Source: Clostridium sp. CAG:1000
Lineage (GTDB): Bacteria > Bacillota_I > Bacilli_A > RF39 > UBA660
Direction of reading: 5' to 3'
Length of the DNA stretch: 38,686 nt
Assembly (NCBI GenBank): GCA_000436975.1
Contig: HG000330.1
Span: 1 to 38,686, forward strand
In this document: positions 16,011-24,989 of the stretch, piece by piece
Numbering within the stretch: the first letter of the stretch is position 1
Layout: each line of letters starts with the position of its first letter
Position numbers and translations under genes: made by a program
The notes under the pieces: model-generated
Told to the model about the DNA's origin: nothing
Databases searched by the model: none
Seen by the model: only the letters and a program-made list of their open reading frames with translations

Positions 16011-17737
16011 TGTAACACTTCCTTATTTATTTTATTTATTTTATTTGCTAGTTCTATTTTTTTATTAACATCTAATGTTTCATTCATTTCTTTCTTTAAC
16101 TCATTTATTCTTTTTTTAACTGAATACTCTTTTATCGTATCAAAATAATCTTCAAGCTCACTTTCAGTATACTCTTCATCATTATGATATCTCATTATTT
16201 CTTTAATCGTTTCTTTTATCAATTCATTATCTCCAACGTAATCAATAAAATCACTATAATTAAAATATCCATAATCATTTCTAAATTCTACTATTTTATA
16301 CGCAAGTGCCATCATATTATCATGAATTAAATATCCAAGAGAATTTTCAAAATAAAGAATTACATCATCATAATTAAGCATTAAATATAATATTCTTATT
16401 TCACTTATATCATATTTATCATATCTTTTTTTGGTAATTTTTTCTTCTTTTTTTACTTCCTTCTTACCACTTAATTTAATCTTGTTTTTTATTACAGATT
16501 CATCAATACCAAACTCATGAGATAATTCATTTATCTTAAGTTCTTTTAATATATCATCATCTATATCATTTAATGATTTTATAGCCTCATTAATGTATTT
16601 ACTAATATCAGTAGAATCTTTCATATTCTTATTTGACTTTAAATATTTAAATTTAAAATCTATATAAGATATTCTATTTTTATAAGCATAGTCAAATGCT
16701 TCTTTTCCTTTATTAATAATATATTCATCACTATCTTTATAATCATCAAATACTATTACAGATACATCTATATTATTTTTGATTAATTCATCTCCAATTG
16801 ATATTGTTCCAAGTACTCCAGCATTATCCTGATCAAGATTTAATACTACTCTACATTTATATTTAATTATTTTATCTAAATGTTCTTTTGTAAAAGCAGT
16901 TCCCATAAGAGCCACTGTATTATTATAACCAATTGATACCATTCTAATAGTATCCATAAATCCTTCAGTAATAATAATTTCTTTAGATTTTTTTATATTT
17001 GGAAGAGCATTATTAATATTATAAAATATTTTACTTTTAATAAATATATCTGTTTCTCGAGAATTAACATATTTAGATAATTGTTTATTATCTAAATCAT
17101 TTGCTAAATATTTTCTACCACTAAATCCTACTATATTATTATCTTCATCTATTATAGGAAACATTATTCTATTTTGAAAAGTATCATATATTTTATTATC
17201 TACTTCACGAACAATATCTATTTTTAATAAATCCTCTAAATTATATTTTTTGGCTAATATTTCATGTAATTTATTATTAGTTGAAATTCCAATATTGAAT
17301 TCATTTATTATATCTTTATCTATATGCCTATCATTTAAATATTTTAATGCTTGTTGCCCATTACTTGAAAATATATTATTTTTAAAATATTTATTAACAG
17401 TGTCAGTTATTTCATAATATTTATCATACTTATTTGTTTTCTTAGCTACATTTATATTAAGCTTAATACCGGCTCTATCTGCTAGTAGTTTGACTGCTTC
17501 TTGAAACGATATACCAAGAAACTTTTCAACAAATGTAATTACATTACCACTTTCTCCACAAGAAAAGCATTTATAAATTTGTTTATCAGGATGAACACTA
17601 AATGATGGAGAATGATCATTATGAAACGGACATAGGGCTTTATTTTTATCATTAAGACTTATATAACTTCCTATAATATCTACTATATCATTCTTAGACT
17701 TAACTTCATCTATTAATTCCTTACTAATGAAAGCCAT
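16004..17737 (-). CDS. dnaG: DNA primase DnaG
   Basis: A 577-residue primase that makes RNA primers at the replication fork. The N-terminal CHC2 zinc ribbon has C36, H39, C57 and C60 (LCPFHND ... YKCFSCGESG). The TOPRIM catalytic core covers about 250-340 (IIITEGFMDTIRM with the catalytic Glu, then VVLNLDQDNAG). The C-terminal ~150 residues are Lys/Glu-rich and helical, fitting the helicase-binding domain. The start has a strong AGGAGGGG site. It is the first gene of the operon with sigA and trmK. Confidence 0.96.
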   Translation of the reverse strand: MAFISKELIDEVKSKNDIVDIIGSYISLNDKNKALCPFHNDHSPSFSVHPDKQIYKCFSCGESGNVITFVEKFLGISFQEAVKLLADRAGIKLNINVAKKTNKYDKYYEITDTVNKYFKNNIFSSNGQQALKYLNDRHIDKDIINEFNIGISTNNKLHEILAKKYNLEDLLKIDIVREVDNKIYDTFQNRIMFPIIDEDNNIVGFSGRKYLANDLDNKQLSKYVNSRETDIFIKSKIFYNINNALPNIKKSKEIIITEGFMDTIRMVSIGYNNTVALMGTAFTKEHLDKIIKYKCRVVLNLDQDNAGVLGTISIGDELIKNNIDVSVIVFDDYKDSDEYIINKGKEAFDYAYKNRISYIDFKFKYLKSNKNMKDSTDISKYINEAIKSLNDIDDDILKELKINELSHEFGIDESVIKNKIKLSGKKEVKKEEKITKKRYDKYDISEIRILYLMLNYDDVILYFENSLGYLIHDNMMALAYKIVEFRNDYGYFNYSDFIDYVGDNELIKETIKEIMRYHNDEEYTESELEDYFDTIKEYSVKKRINELKKEMNETLDVNKKIELANKINKINKEVLQW

Positions 17738-17817
17738 TTTCCCCTCCTAATAATATATATACGAAATAAAAATTAAAAACACTTCTTTTTTTTACAATTT
17801 ATTTAAAAATCTTTCAT

Positions 17818-17846
17818 ATTATATCATTTTTTAATGATTATTACAA
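17818..17846 (-). promoter_or_regulatory. Promoter of the dnaG operon
   Basis: Minus-strand TTGTAA and TATAAT separated by 17 bases, about 80 bases before the dnaG ATG. The leader in between has no clear structure. Confidence 0.6.
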
Positions 17847-17860
17847 TAAAATAACAAATT

Positions 17861-17880
17861 AAAAAGACTATTTCTAGTCT
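17861..17880 (-). terminator. Terminator of greA
   Basis: Minus-strand stem AGACTA-GAAA-TAGTCT followed by TTTT. It overlaps the greA stop codon and insulates the dnaG promoter. Confidence 0.8.
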
Positions 17881-18335
17881 AATTTTAAAGTTTTTGGTTT
17901 TGTTTTACTTATTATTTGTATATTAACTTTTTCATTATCTACTATGTATGATAATTCTTCTCCTATTTTACGTTGATATACTGCCTTACCAAGTGGACTA
18001 TTTACTGATATTTTCATGATTCTAGAACCTAAATCAGGCATACCAGCGACCAATTCAAATGTTATAGTTTCTTCTGTCTCAGGATATATCATATTAACTG
18101 TAACTATATCATTTACATTAATAATATCTTGCTCAACTTCATCTAATATAACTATTCTTTTTAGTCCATCTAACTTATGTTTAATGTTTGTAGTTAATGT
18201 ATAAAAACTTTCTCCACTAAGCATTTCTAATTTAGATAAATTATTTAATTTATTTGCAAGTTCCTTTCTCATATTTTCTAACTCAGCTAAGTATTTATCA
18301 TAACCTTCTTTTGTTAAATAAATTTTTTCTTTCAT
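17874..18335 (-). CDS. GreA/GreB-family factor lacking the acidic catalytic tip
   Basis: A 153-residue protein with GreA architecture: an N-terminal antiparallel coiled coil (about 1-75, opening MKEKIYLTKEGYDKYLAELENM) and a C-terminal globular domain ending NSPLGKAVYQRKIGEELSYIVD, the family's SPxGKAxxGxxxGDE motif. GreA stimulates cleavage of backtracked RNA by RNA polymerase through acidic residues at the coil tip (DLSENSEYD-type motif). Here that place reads KLEMLSGESFYTLTTNIKHK and the conserved D...N-x-E-Y is absent. It may therefore be a secondary-channel regulator without cleavage activity. It has its own extended -10 promoter and a GGGAGG site. GreA homology is clear; activity is inferred. 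Confidence 0.85.
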   Translation of the reverse strand: MKEKIYLTKEGYDKYLAELENMRKELANKLNNLSKLEMLSGESFYTLTTNIKHKLDGLKRIVILDEVEQDIINVNDIVTVNMIYPETEETITFELVAGMPDLGSRIMKISVNSPLGKAVYQRKIGEELSYIVDNEKVNIQIISKTKPKTLKLD

Positions 18336-18357
18336 TTAGTATCCTCCCTGCAAAAAT

Positions 18358-18385
18358 ATTATAGCAAGAAAAAATAACTTTTAAA
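18358..18385 (-). promoter_or_regulatory. Extended -10 promoter of the greA-like gene
   Basis: Minus strand TTGCTATAAT at about 18358-18367 gives a TGN-TATAAT extended -10, 23 bases before the ATG, with a weak TTTAAA -35 inside the dnaJ terminator. Confidence 0.5.
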
Positions 18386-18394
18386 AGTTATTTA
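18366..18394 (-). terminator. Terminator of dnaJ
   Basis: Inverted repeat AATAACTTTT/AAAAGTTATT followed on the minus strand by a T-run, overlapping the dnaJ stop codon. Confidence 0.7.
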
Positions 18395-19521
18395 TTTAAT
18401 TTATCAAATCTTCTAAACGCAACATCATCATCAAGTTCAGTTTCAGATAAGTCATCTAAAATATTTCTTTGCTTTCTTGAAAGATTTGTTGGTATTATTA
18501 GTTTAAGAACACAATAGAAGTCTCCTTTTTTCCAAGAGTCTTCACTATTAATACCTTTTCCTTTAATTCTTAATGTATCCCCAGGTTGACTGCCTTCTTT
18601 AATTTTCAAATCAACATAACCATCAATAGTCTTTATAGTTTTTTTGCATCCTAAACAAAGATCAGTTATTGTAACAGGAAGATCTATATAAATATCATTT
18701 CCATCTCTTTTATATAATTCATGAGGTAAAACTTTGATTTCAATATATAAGTCCCCATTAGGTCCACCATTAACACCACGTTCACCTTTGCCACTTAACC
18801 TTAATTGTTCACCATCATTTATACCAGCAGGAATATCTATAGTAATTGTTTTATGTACTTTTACTTTACCGTTTCCTTTACAAGTAGAACATGTGCTTCT
18901 AAATGTCTTACCAGTACCATTACAAGATGTACAAGTAGCTCTTGTCTGAATTGTACCAAATATTGTTTGTGCTTGTTTTATAACACTACCTTTTCCATTA
19001 CATTCACTACATACTTCTTCACCATGGCCACCTTTTCCACCACAGTCTTCACATGTTTCATAATATTCTAAATCAACATCTTTTTTACAACCATATACAG
19101 CTTCCATAAAATCTATCTTCATACCATAAAGCGTATCAGAGCCTTTTCTACTTCTAGTTCTTTGGTTTCCTCCAAAGGAACTAAATGATCCACCAAATCC
19201 GCCAGAGAATAAATCATCAAAAATATCTCCGAAGTCAAAGTTTCCAAATGGATTTCCTCCTCCATAAGAGGCACCCCCACCAGCATTTCCATATGGATTT
19301 TCAAATGCTGCATGACCATATTGATCGTATTTTGCACGATTATCTTTATCTGATAAACAAGCATATGCTTCTTGAGCTTCTTTAAACTTTTCAGGAGCAT
19401 CAGGACTCTTATTTAAATCAGGGTGAAATTCTTTTGCTTTTTTTCTAAATGCTGACTTTATTTCTGCTTCAGTTGCATCTTTAGAAACACCTAAAACTTC
19501 ATAATAATCTCTTTTTGCCAT
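18388..19521 (-). CDS. dnaJ: Chaperone DnaJ (Hsp40)
   Basis: A 377-residue type I DnaJ. It has the J domain (1-70) with the HPD motif (FHPDLNKSP) that stimulates DnaK ATPase, a Gly/Phe-rich region (about 75-125), four CxxCxGxG zinc repeats (CEDCGGKG, CSECNGKG, CTSCNGTG, CSTCKGNG; about 150-215) and the C-terminal substrate-binding domains. It starts two bases after pepF with its GGTG ribosome binding site inside the pepF 3' end, so the two are coupled. Its operon place after dnaK is conventional except for the intervening pepF. Confidence 0.97.
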   Translation of the reverse strand: MAKRDYYEVLGVSKDATEAEIKSAFRKKAKEFHPDLNKSPDAPEKFKEAQEAYACLSDKDNRAKYDQYGHAAFENPYGNAGGGASYGGGNPFGNFDFGDIFDDLFSGGFGGSFSSFGGNQRTRSRKGSDTLYGMKIDFMEAVYGCKKDVDLEYYETCEDCGGKGGHGEEVCSECNGKGSVIKQAQTIFGTIQTRATCTSCNGTGKTFRSTCSTCKGNGKVKVHKTITIDIPAGINDGEQLRLSGKGERGVNGGPNGDLYIEIKVLPHELYKRDGNDIYIDLPVTITDLCLGCKKTIKTIDGYVDLKIKEGSQPGDTLRIKGKGINSEDSWKKGDFYCVLKLIIPTNLSRKQRNILDDLSETELDDDVAFRRFDKLNK

Positions 19522-19523
19522 AT

Positions 19524-21290
19524 TTATACACCTTTTTCATTCATATATTTTTTAAGTAATTTAACCTTCTCTTCAAATACCTTAAATCCTTCATTTAATG
19601 TACTTTCAAGAGTTAAATCTATTCCTAACTTTTTAAGCAATTCTAATGGATAATCACTTCCACCACTACTTAAAAACTCTATATATTTTTCTTTAAAGCC
19701 TGGTTCTTTATTAATAAGTTTTTCAGCTATGACAAGCGCACTTATAAAACCAGTCGCATATTTATAAGTATAAAATGCATTATAAAAATGAGGTATCCTT
19801 GCCCATTCATACTTAATATCTTCATCAACTATAAGACTTGGACTAAAATGTTTCATATTAAGCTTATAATAAGTATCACAAAGCACATCTTTTGTTAATG
19901 CTTCATTATTTTCACATTTACTATGGATAATACTTTCAAACTCAGCAAACATTACTTGTCTATAAACAGTTGCTTTAAATTTATCTAAAAATTCTACTAA
20001 ATAATATACTTTATCATCAATACTATTTGTAGTTGAAAGCAAATACTCAGATAATAATATTTCATTAACAGTTGATGCTATTTCTGCTAGAAATATTGGA
20101 TAAGAAGCATACACATATTCTTGAGTTTTATTAGAATAATAAGTATGCATTGCATGTCCCATTTCATGAGCAAGAGTACTTACTGAATCTATATTATTTT
20201 CATAATTTAATGATACATATGGATCACTGTCATAGCAACCCCATTCATAAGCACCACTCTTTTTATTATCACAAGGATAAACATCTACAGAATTACTATT
20301 TATAAGCCTAGTAAAGTTTTCAATGTAATCGCTTCCAAGTACACTAAGTGCATTAGTTACTAATTTTATTCCTTCATCATAAGGAATATTTTTCTCATCA
20401 CAAGTAGCTATATTATAATATGTATCATATATATGTAATTTTCTTTTTAAAACACTTGATTTTATATCATAGTATTCTTGTAATGAACCTATATTTTTAT
20501 CAGTAACTTTAATTAGTGTTTCATATAAACTTACTGGTATATTATCTTCAAACAAACCAGCTTCAAGAGTAGAATTATAATTTCTAATCTTACTTGTTAA
20601 GCAATCTTTTTTAACAGAACCTGCATATAACTCTTTAATAGTATTAATATGTTTCTTATAAAAATTAGTAATAGACTCAAATGCATCTTTTCTTATCCTT
20701 TCATCACTAGATGTTATATATCTAGAATAATTACTAGAAGTAAGTTTTACATCTTTACCATTCTCATCTTTAATAGATGAAAGTTCAATATCAGTATTAT
20801 CAAGAGCAACAAACGCTTCATTAGGCACTCTAAATATTGATGACATACTTTTTAATAATGTTTCTTCTTTTTCACTCAATATATGTTTTTTATATCTAAA
20901 TAAATTCGAAAGTAAAAATTCATATTTAGAAAGTCTTTTATCATCACTAATTAATTTTTCTATTTCCTTAGAGTCTACCAACTGTATTTCAGGATTTATA
21001 AAACTAGTTGAACTAGCGTAAAAATCATATATATCGCCAGCTGCATTCTTATACTCTTGAAATTTATTATTAGCTGTATCACTATAATATGAAAGATACG
21101 CATAAACATAAACTTTATCAATTAATAAATCAGTTTGACTTTGAAGTTCTAATAAAGAATATAAGTTTTCTTTTATTTTGCCCTTGTATTTAATAATATT
21201 TTTAACATTTTCTTTTATTTTATCTATTGCATCAAAAAATTCTTTTTCATTTTTAAATATTTTTCTTAAATCCCATTTATATCTATCCAT
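19524..21290 (-). CDS. pepF: Oligoendopeptidase F (M3 zinc peptidase)
   Basis: A 588-residue cytoplasmic zinc metallopeptidase of family M3B that degrades short peptides. The zinc motif is in STLAHEMGHAMHTYYSNKTQEY (about 369-390: HEMGH, with the second zinc Glu in FLAEIASTVNE about 25 residues later). The C-terminal YKYATGFISALVIAEK (about 530) is typical of PepF. Length agrees with the family (about 600). It sits between dnaK and dnaJ, an unusual place: in most Firmicutes dnaJ follows dnaK directly. The close coupling to dnaJ implies heat-shock co-expression, perhaps to recycle peptides from misfolded proteins (inference). Confidence 0.95.
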   Translation of the reverse strand: MDRYKWDLRKIFKNEKEFFDAIDKIKENVKNIIKYKGKIKENLYSLLELQSQTDLLIDKVYVYAYLSYYSDTANNKFQEYKNAAGDIYDFYASSTSFINPEIQLVDSKEIEKLISDDKRLSKYEFLLSNLFRYKKHILSEKEETLLKSMSSIFRVPNEAFVALDNTDIELSSIKDENGKDVKLTSSNYSRYITSSDERIRKDAFESITNFYKKHINTIKELYAGSVKKDCLTSKIRNYNSTLEAGLFEDNIPVSLYETLIKVTDKNIGSLQEYYDIKSSVLKRKLHIYDTYYNIATCDEKNIPYDEGIKLVTNALSVLGSDYIENFTRLINSNSVDVYPCDNKKSGAYEWGCYDSDPYVSLNYENNIDSVSTLAHEMGHAMHTYYSNKTQEYVYASYPIFLAEIASTVNEILLSEYLLSTTNSIDDKVYYLVEFLDKFKATVYRQVMFAEFESIIHSKCENNEALTKDVLCDTYYKLNMKHFSPSLIVDEDIKYEWARIPHFYNAFYTYKYATGFISALVIAEKLINKEPGFKEKYIEFLSSGGSDYPLELLKKLGIDLTLESTLNEGFKVFEEKVKLLKKYMNEKGV

Positions 21291-21330
21291 AATACCTCAT
21301 TTTATCATTATTTTATTTTAATATTAATTA

Positions 21331-21350
21331 AGGGCTCAAATAAGAGCCCT
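21331..21350 (-). terminator. GC-rich hairpin between dnaK and pepF
   Basis: AGGGCTC/GAGCCCT, seven G+C-rich pairs with a six-base loop, is not followed by a real T-run (TAATTAATATT). It may be a partial terminator or a 3' stabiliser that raises dnaK mRNA over the distal genes. Confidence 0.55.
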
Positions 21351-21360
21351 CAATCATAAA

Positions 21361-23193
21361 TTATTTTTCTTCAAATTCAGCATCTTTTACTTTACTATCA
21401 TTATCAGTTGATGATTCATTAGAAGCATTCTCAGCTTGTGCTTGAGATTCTTTTGCTTGCTCTTGGTATACTCTACTAGATAATTCCATAACTACTTTAG
21501 ATAATTCTTCACTAGAAGATTTAATTTCATCAGTATCATCTTTTTCTAATGCATCTTTTACTTTCTTAACAGCATCTTCTATTTTAGTCTTTTCATCATC
21601 TTTTACTTTATCACCAAAATCTTTAAGAGCTTTTTCAGCACCAAATACCATTTGTTCAGCATCATTTCTTATTTCAGCTTCTTCTTTTCTCTTAGCATCT
21701 GCTTCTTTATTAGCTTCAGCTTCTTTCATCATTTTATCAATTTCTTCTTCACTTAAGTTAGATGAAGCAGTAATTGTAATAGCTTGTTCTTTATTAGTTC
21801 CTAAATCTTTAGCTTTAACATTAACTATACCGTTAGCATCAATATCAAATGAAACTTCAATTTGAGGTACTCCTCTTGGAGCTGGTGGTATATTAGTTAA
21901 TTGGAAGTGTCCTAATGTCTTATTATCAGCAGCCATTGGTCTTTCACCTTGTAAGATATGAATATCTACAGCAGGTTGATTATCAGCAGCTGTACTAAAT
22001 ACTTGACTCTTAGTAGTTGGTATTGTAGTATTTCTTGGAATTAATACAGTCATAACATTTCCTAATGTTTCAATACCAAGTGATAATGGTGTTACATCAA
22101 GTAATACTAAGTCATTAACTTCACCAGTTAAAACACCACCTTGAATAGCAGCACCCATAGCAACTACTTCATCTGGGTTAACTTCCTTACTTGGTTCTTT
22201 TCCTAATTCTTCTTTAACTAAGTCTTGAACACATGGGATTCTTGTAGAACCACCAACAAGTAATACTTTATCAATATCTTCTTTCTTTAATTTAGCTTCT
22301 TTTAATGCATCTCTAACTGGTTTTCTTGTTGATTCAACTAAATCACTGATTAATTCTTCAAATTTAGCTCTACTTAATGTCATATCAACATGTAATGGAC
22401 CAGATTCACCTTGAGTAATGAATGGTAAACTGATTTGAGTAGTCTTAACTCCACTAAGATCTTTCTTAGCCTTTTCAGCACCTTCTTTAAGTCTTTGCAT
22501 AGCAAGTTTATCTTTAGATAAATCTACACCATTTTCTTTCTTAAATTCTTTAACTATATAATCAATAATAGCATTATCAAAGTCATCTCCACCTAAGTGA
22601 TTATTACCACTAGTAGCTTTAACCTCAAATACACCATCACCTAATTCTAAAATAGAAACATCAAATGTACCACCACCAAGATCATATACAAGTACTGTAT
22701 GAGCATTTTCTTGTTTATCTAAACCATAAGCAAGAGCAGCTGCTGTTGGTTCATTAATAATTCTTTCAACTTCTAAACCAGCAATTTTACCTGCGTTCTT
22801 AGTAGCTTGTCTTTGAGCATCATTAAAGTATGCTGGAACTGTAATAACAGCTCTTGATACTTCTCCACCCAAATAACTCTCAGCTGTTTCTTTTAAATTC
22901 ATTAAGATTTTAGCACTGATTTCTTCTGGAGTATATTTTTTACCCTCAGCTTCAACCTTTTCTTTAGTACCCATTAATCTTTTAATAGAACTAATTACAT
23001 TTGTAGAAGTTTGAGCTTCTCTTTTAGCTACATCCCCAACTCTAACCTCTCCATTTTTAAAACTTACTACTGAAGGAGTAGTTCTATTACCCTCAGCATT
23101 TGGAATAACCTTTGGTTCTCCACCTTCTAATACAGCCACACAACTGTTAGTTGTACCTAAATCTATACCTATAACTTTATTAATTTTTGCCAT
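21361..23193 (-). CDS. dnaK: Chaperone DnaK (Hsp70)
   Basis: A 610-residue Hsp70 that binds unfolded proteins in an ATP cycle run by DnaJ and GrpE. The N-terminal ATPase domain begins IGIDLGTTNSCVAVLEGG (8-25), with VYDLGGGTFDVSIL and VGGSTRIPCVQ motifs; the substrate-binding domain begins near LLLDVTPLSLGIET (about 360-375) and a charged lid follows. The tail (SNESSTDNDSKVKDAEFEEK) is the usual disordered end. It has a GGAG site and lies 21 bases after grpE under CIRCE/HrcA control. Confidence 0.98.
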   Translation of the reverse strand: MAKINKVIGIDLGTTNSCVAVLEGGEPKVIPNAEGNRTTPSVVSFKNGEVRVGDVAKREAQTSTNVISSIKRLMGTKEKVEAEGKKYTPEEISAKILMNLKETAESYLGGEVSRAVITVPAYFNDAQRQATKNAGKIAGLEVERIINEPTAAALAYGLDKQENAHTVLVYDLGGGTFDVSILELGDGVFEVKATSGNNHLGGDDFDNAIIDYIVKEFKKENGVDLSKDKLAMQRLKEGAEKAKKDLSGVKTTQISLPFITQGESGPLHVDMTLSRAKFEELISDLVESTRKPVRDALKEAKLKKEDIDKVLLVGGSTRIPCVQDLVKEELGKEPSKEVNPDEVVAMGAAIQGGVLTGEVNDLVLLDVTPLSLGIETLGNVMTVLIPRNTTIPTTKSQVFSTAADNQPAVDIHILQGERPMAADNKTLGHFQLTNIPPAPRGVPQIEVSFDIDANGIVNVKAKDLGTNKEQAITITASSNLSEEEIDKMMKEAEANKEADAKRKEEAEIRNDAEQMVFGAEKALKDFGDKVKDDEKTKIEDAVKKVKDALEKDDTDEIKSSSEELSKVVMELSSRVYQEQAKESQAQAENASNESSTDNDSKVKDAEFEEK

Positions 23194-23214
23194 ATTTTAT
23201 CTCTCCTTTATTTA

Positions 23215-23919
23215 TTATTTATTTACTTTAACCATAGCATGTCTAATTACTTTATCTTTATATTTGTATCCTTTTGTTAATACTTCTAAAACTACATTAG
23301 CTGGTTTACTTTCATCTTGATCAGTTAATACAGCCTCTTCAAGAGTAGGATCAAATTCAAGTCCTAGACAATCTATTTCTTTAACTTCAAATTTATCAAG
23401 AATAGATGTTAAATTTCCAAGTATCATTTTAATTCCACTTAAGAACTTACTAACATCATCTGTTAAGTCATTATCATCCATCATAACAGCTCTTTCTAAA
23501 TTATCTTTTATTGTTAAGATTTCTTTTATAAAATCTTCTCCTTCATATTGAAGCATTCTACTTATTTCACTTTGACTTCTAGTCTTGAAGTTTAAAAATT
23601 CAGCCTGAAGTCTCATATATTTTTCTTCAAGTTCTTGATTTCTACTTTCAAGTATTTGAATCATTGTATCAGCATCCATGCTTCCACATCCAGAGCATCC
23701 ACTACACTCACCTGTGCAAGAAGATTCTTCTTCACATCCACAATCATCACAGTTGCATTCATTTTCACCAGTGCAGTCGTTTTCATTACATCCACAATTT
23801 TCATCATGGCATGTACACTCTTTTCCTTCATTGCAGCCACAAGTACACTCATCGCTACAATTACATGATTTATTTAATTCTTTTTCTGATTTATTTTTAT
23901 TATTTTTTTTCAAGTTCAT
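23215..23919 (-). CDS. grpE: GrpE nucleotide exchange factor with a Cys-rich N-terminal extension
   Basis: A 234-residue protein. The last ~155 residues are ordinary GrpE: a long helix (RNQELEEKYMRLQAEFLNFKTRSQSE, about 93-118) and the beta domain with FEVKEIDCLGLEFDPTLEEAV and VLTKGYKYKDKVIRHAMVKV; GrpE releases ADP from DnaK. The first 80 residues are exceptional: 18 Cys between residues 19 and 78, mostly as CxC and CxxC pairs with Asp/Glu/Gly/Asn, like a metallothionein. The start at 23919 has AAGGA upstream and overlaps hrcA by 20 bases; the alternative ATG at residue 81 lacks a good site, so the extension is probably translated. A metal- or redox-sensing role is inferred only from composition. 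Confidence 0.93.
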   Translation of the reverse strand: MNLKKNNKNKSEKELNKSCNCSDECTCGCNEGKECTCHDENCGCNENDCTGENECNCDDCGCEEESSCTGECSGCSGCGSMDADTMIQILESRNQELEEKYMRLQAEFLNFKTRSQSEISRMLQYEGEDFIKEILTIKDNLERAVMMDDNDLTDDVSKFLSGIKMILGNLTSILDKFEVKEIDCLGLEFDPTLEEAVLTDQDESKPANVVLEVLTKGYKYKDKVIRHAMVKVNK

Positions 23920-24919
23920 CTTCCTTTCCTTTGCTTTCTATATTTTTCTTTAAATATTCAAGCATATTGACAACTCTATCATATTCCATTCTTTTAGGAC
24001 CTATTACTGCGATAGTACCTTCTCTACCACCAGCATTATATTTTGTTTTAACTATTGTGACGTTATCATCAATCTCACTTTCGCTACCAATATATACCTT
24101 AACCTCATCATCACTTTCTTCAATCTTACTCACCATATCTTTGCTTTCAAATTTACTTATAATGTTTTTAACATCATCAACTGTATTGAATTCCGGTTGT
24201 TTTAATATATTAGCTTTACCAGTAAATTTAACATCCCTTTCACTTGCAAAATTTGACAAAGCGTTATAAAAAGCATTATACACAACCTCATAATTTTGAA
24301 TATAATTTCTTATTATAGGCTTGATATCAAACTCAAGTTTACTTGGGACCTCATCTATTGGTGTCCCTATAAGCATCTTGTTTAATAACTCAGTAGTTTT
24401 AGCAATTTCATCCGCAGGAATATTTTCCTCTAGGATAATATTCTTATTTTCAACATGACCAGTATTAGTAATAACAATTGCGATTAATTGTTTTTCACTA
24501 ATAGGTATAACTTCAACTTTCTGCAGTGTATTATTACTAGATTCTTTACCTAAGATAACAGAAGTATAATTAGTCATATCACTAATTATTTCCAAGCTCT
24601 TACTTATCGCATCAGTAAGTCCAAGTTCTTTGTTATTAAAGATAGTTTGAAGTTTTAACATATCCTCCCCACTAATCTTCTTAGGCTCCATTAAGTTATC
24701 AACATAATATCTGTATCCACTTTCAGATGGAACTCTACCTGAAGATATATGTGTCTTCTCTAAATAACCTAAATCTTCTAAGTCAGCCATATCATTTCTA
24801 ATAGTGGCACTTGAACATTTAAATTTCTTACACAAAGATTTACTACCGACAGGTCTAGCTGTTTTTATATATTCTTCAACTATTGTCTTTAGTAACTCTT
24901 TTTGTCTAGTTCCAATCAT
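23900..24919 (-). CDS. hrcA: Heat-shock repressor HrcA
   Basis: A 339-residue repressor. It has an N-terminal winged helix (about 1-75; KELLKTIVEEYIKTARPVGSKSL, SSATIRNDMADLEDLGYLEKTHISSGRVPSESGYRYYVD) and a GAF-like C-terminal region with GGREGTIAVIGPKRMEYDRVVNMLEYL. HrcA binds CIRCE operators and, with GroEL help in Bacillus, represses the class I heat-shock genes. It is the first gene of the operon and lies just after two CIRCE-type sites, so it is autoregulated. Its strong AGGAGG site lies between the operator and the ATG. Confidence 0.97.
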   Translation of the reverse strand: MIGTRQKELLKTIVEEYIKTARPVGSKSLCKKFKCSSATIRNDMADLEDLGYLEKTHISSGRVPSESGYRYYVDNLMEPKKISGEDMLKLQTIFNNKELGLTDAISKSLEIISDMTNYTSVILGKESSNNTLQKVEVIPISEKQLIAIVITNTGHVENKNIILEENIPADEIAKTTELLNKMLIGTPIDEVPSKLEFDIKPIIRNYIQNYEVVYNAFYNALSNFASERDVKFTGKANILKQPEFNTVDDVKNIISKFESKDMVSKIEESDDEVKVYIGSESEIDDNVTIVKTKYNAGGREGTIAVIGPKRMEYDRVVNMLEYLKKNIESKGKEDELEKK

Positions 24920-24929
24920 ATATACCTCC

Positions 24930-24956
24930 TTAGCACTCCTTTCTTTTTAGTGCTAA
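24930..24956 (-). promoter_or_regulatory. CIRCE operator 1 (HrcA binding site)
   Basis: TTAGCACTC-N9-TAGTGCTAA, 17 of 18 positions of the CIRCE consensus. It lies between the -10 element and the hrcA ribosome binding site, the normal place for repression. Confidence 0.95.
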
Positions 24957-24960
24957 CACT

Positions 24961-24989
24961 ATTATAGTATGCATTATTAGCAATGTCAA
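24961..24989 (-). promoter_or_regulatory. Sigma-A promoter of the hrcA-grpE-dnaK operon
   Basis: Perfect consensus on the minus strand: TTGACA (24984-24989), 17-base spacer, TATAAT (24961-24966). It is bracketed by the two CIRCE-type elements. Confidence 0.93.

Noticed and set aside
18734..19400. Overlapping frames opposite and alongside dnaJ
   Set aside because: Shadows of the Gly/Phe-rich and zinc-repeat parts of DnaJ.
23635..24269. Several plus-strand open frames opposite grpE and hrcA, and a minus-strand frame at 23661-23852
   Set aside because: They lie in other frames of the Cys-codon-rich grpE region, have odd His/Ser/Leu-rich products and no ribosome binding sites; the grpE frame explains the region.
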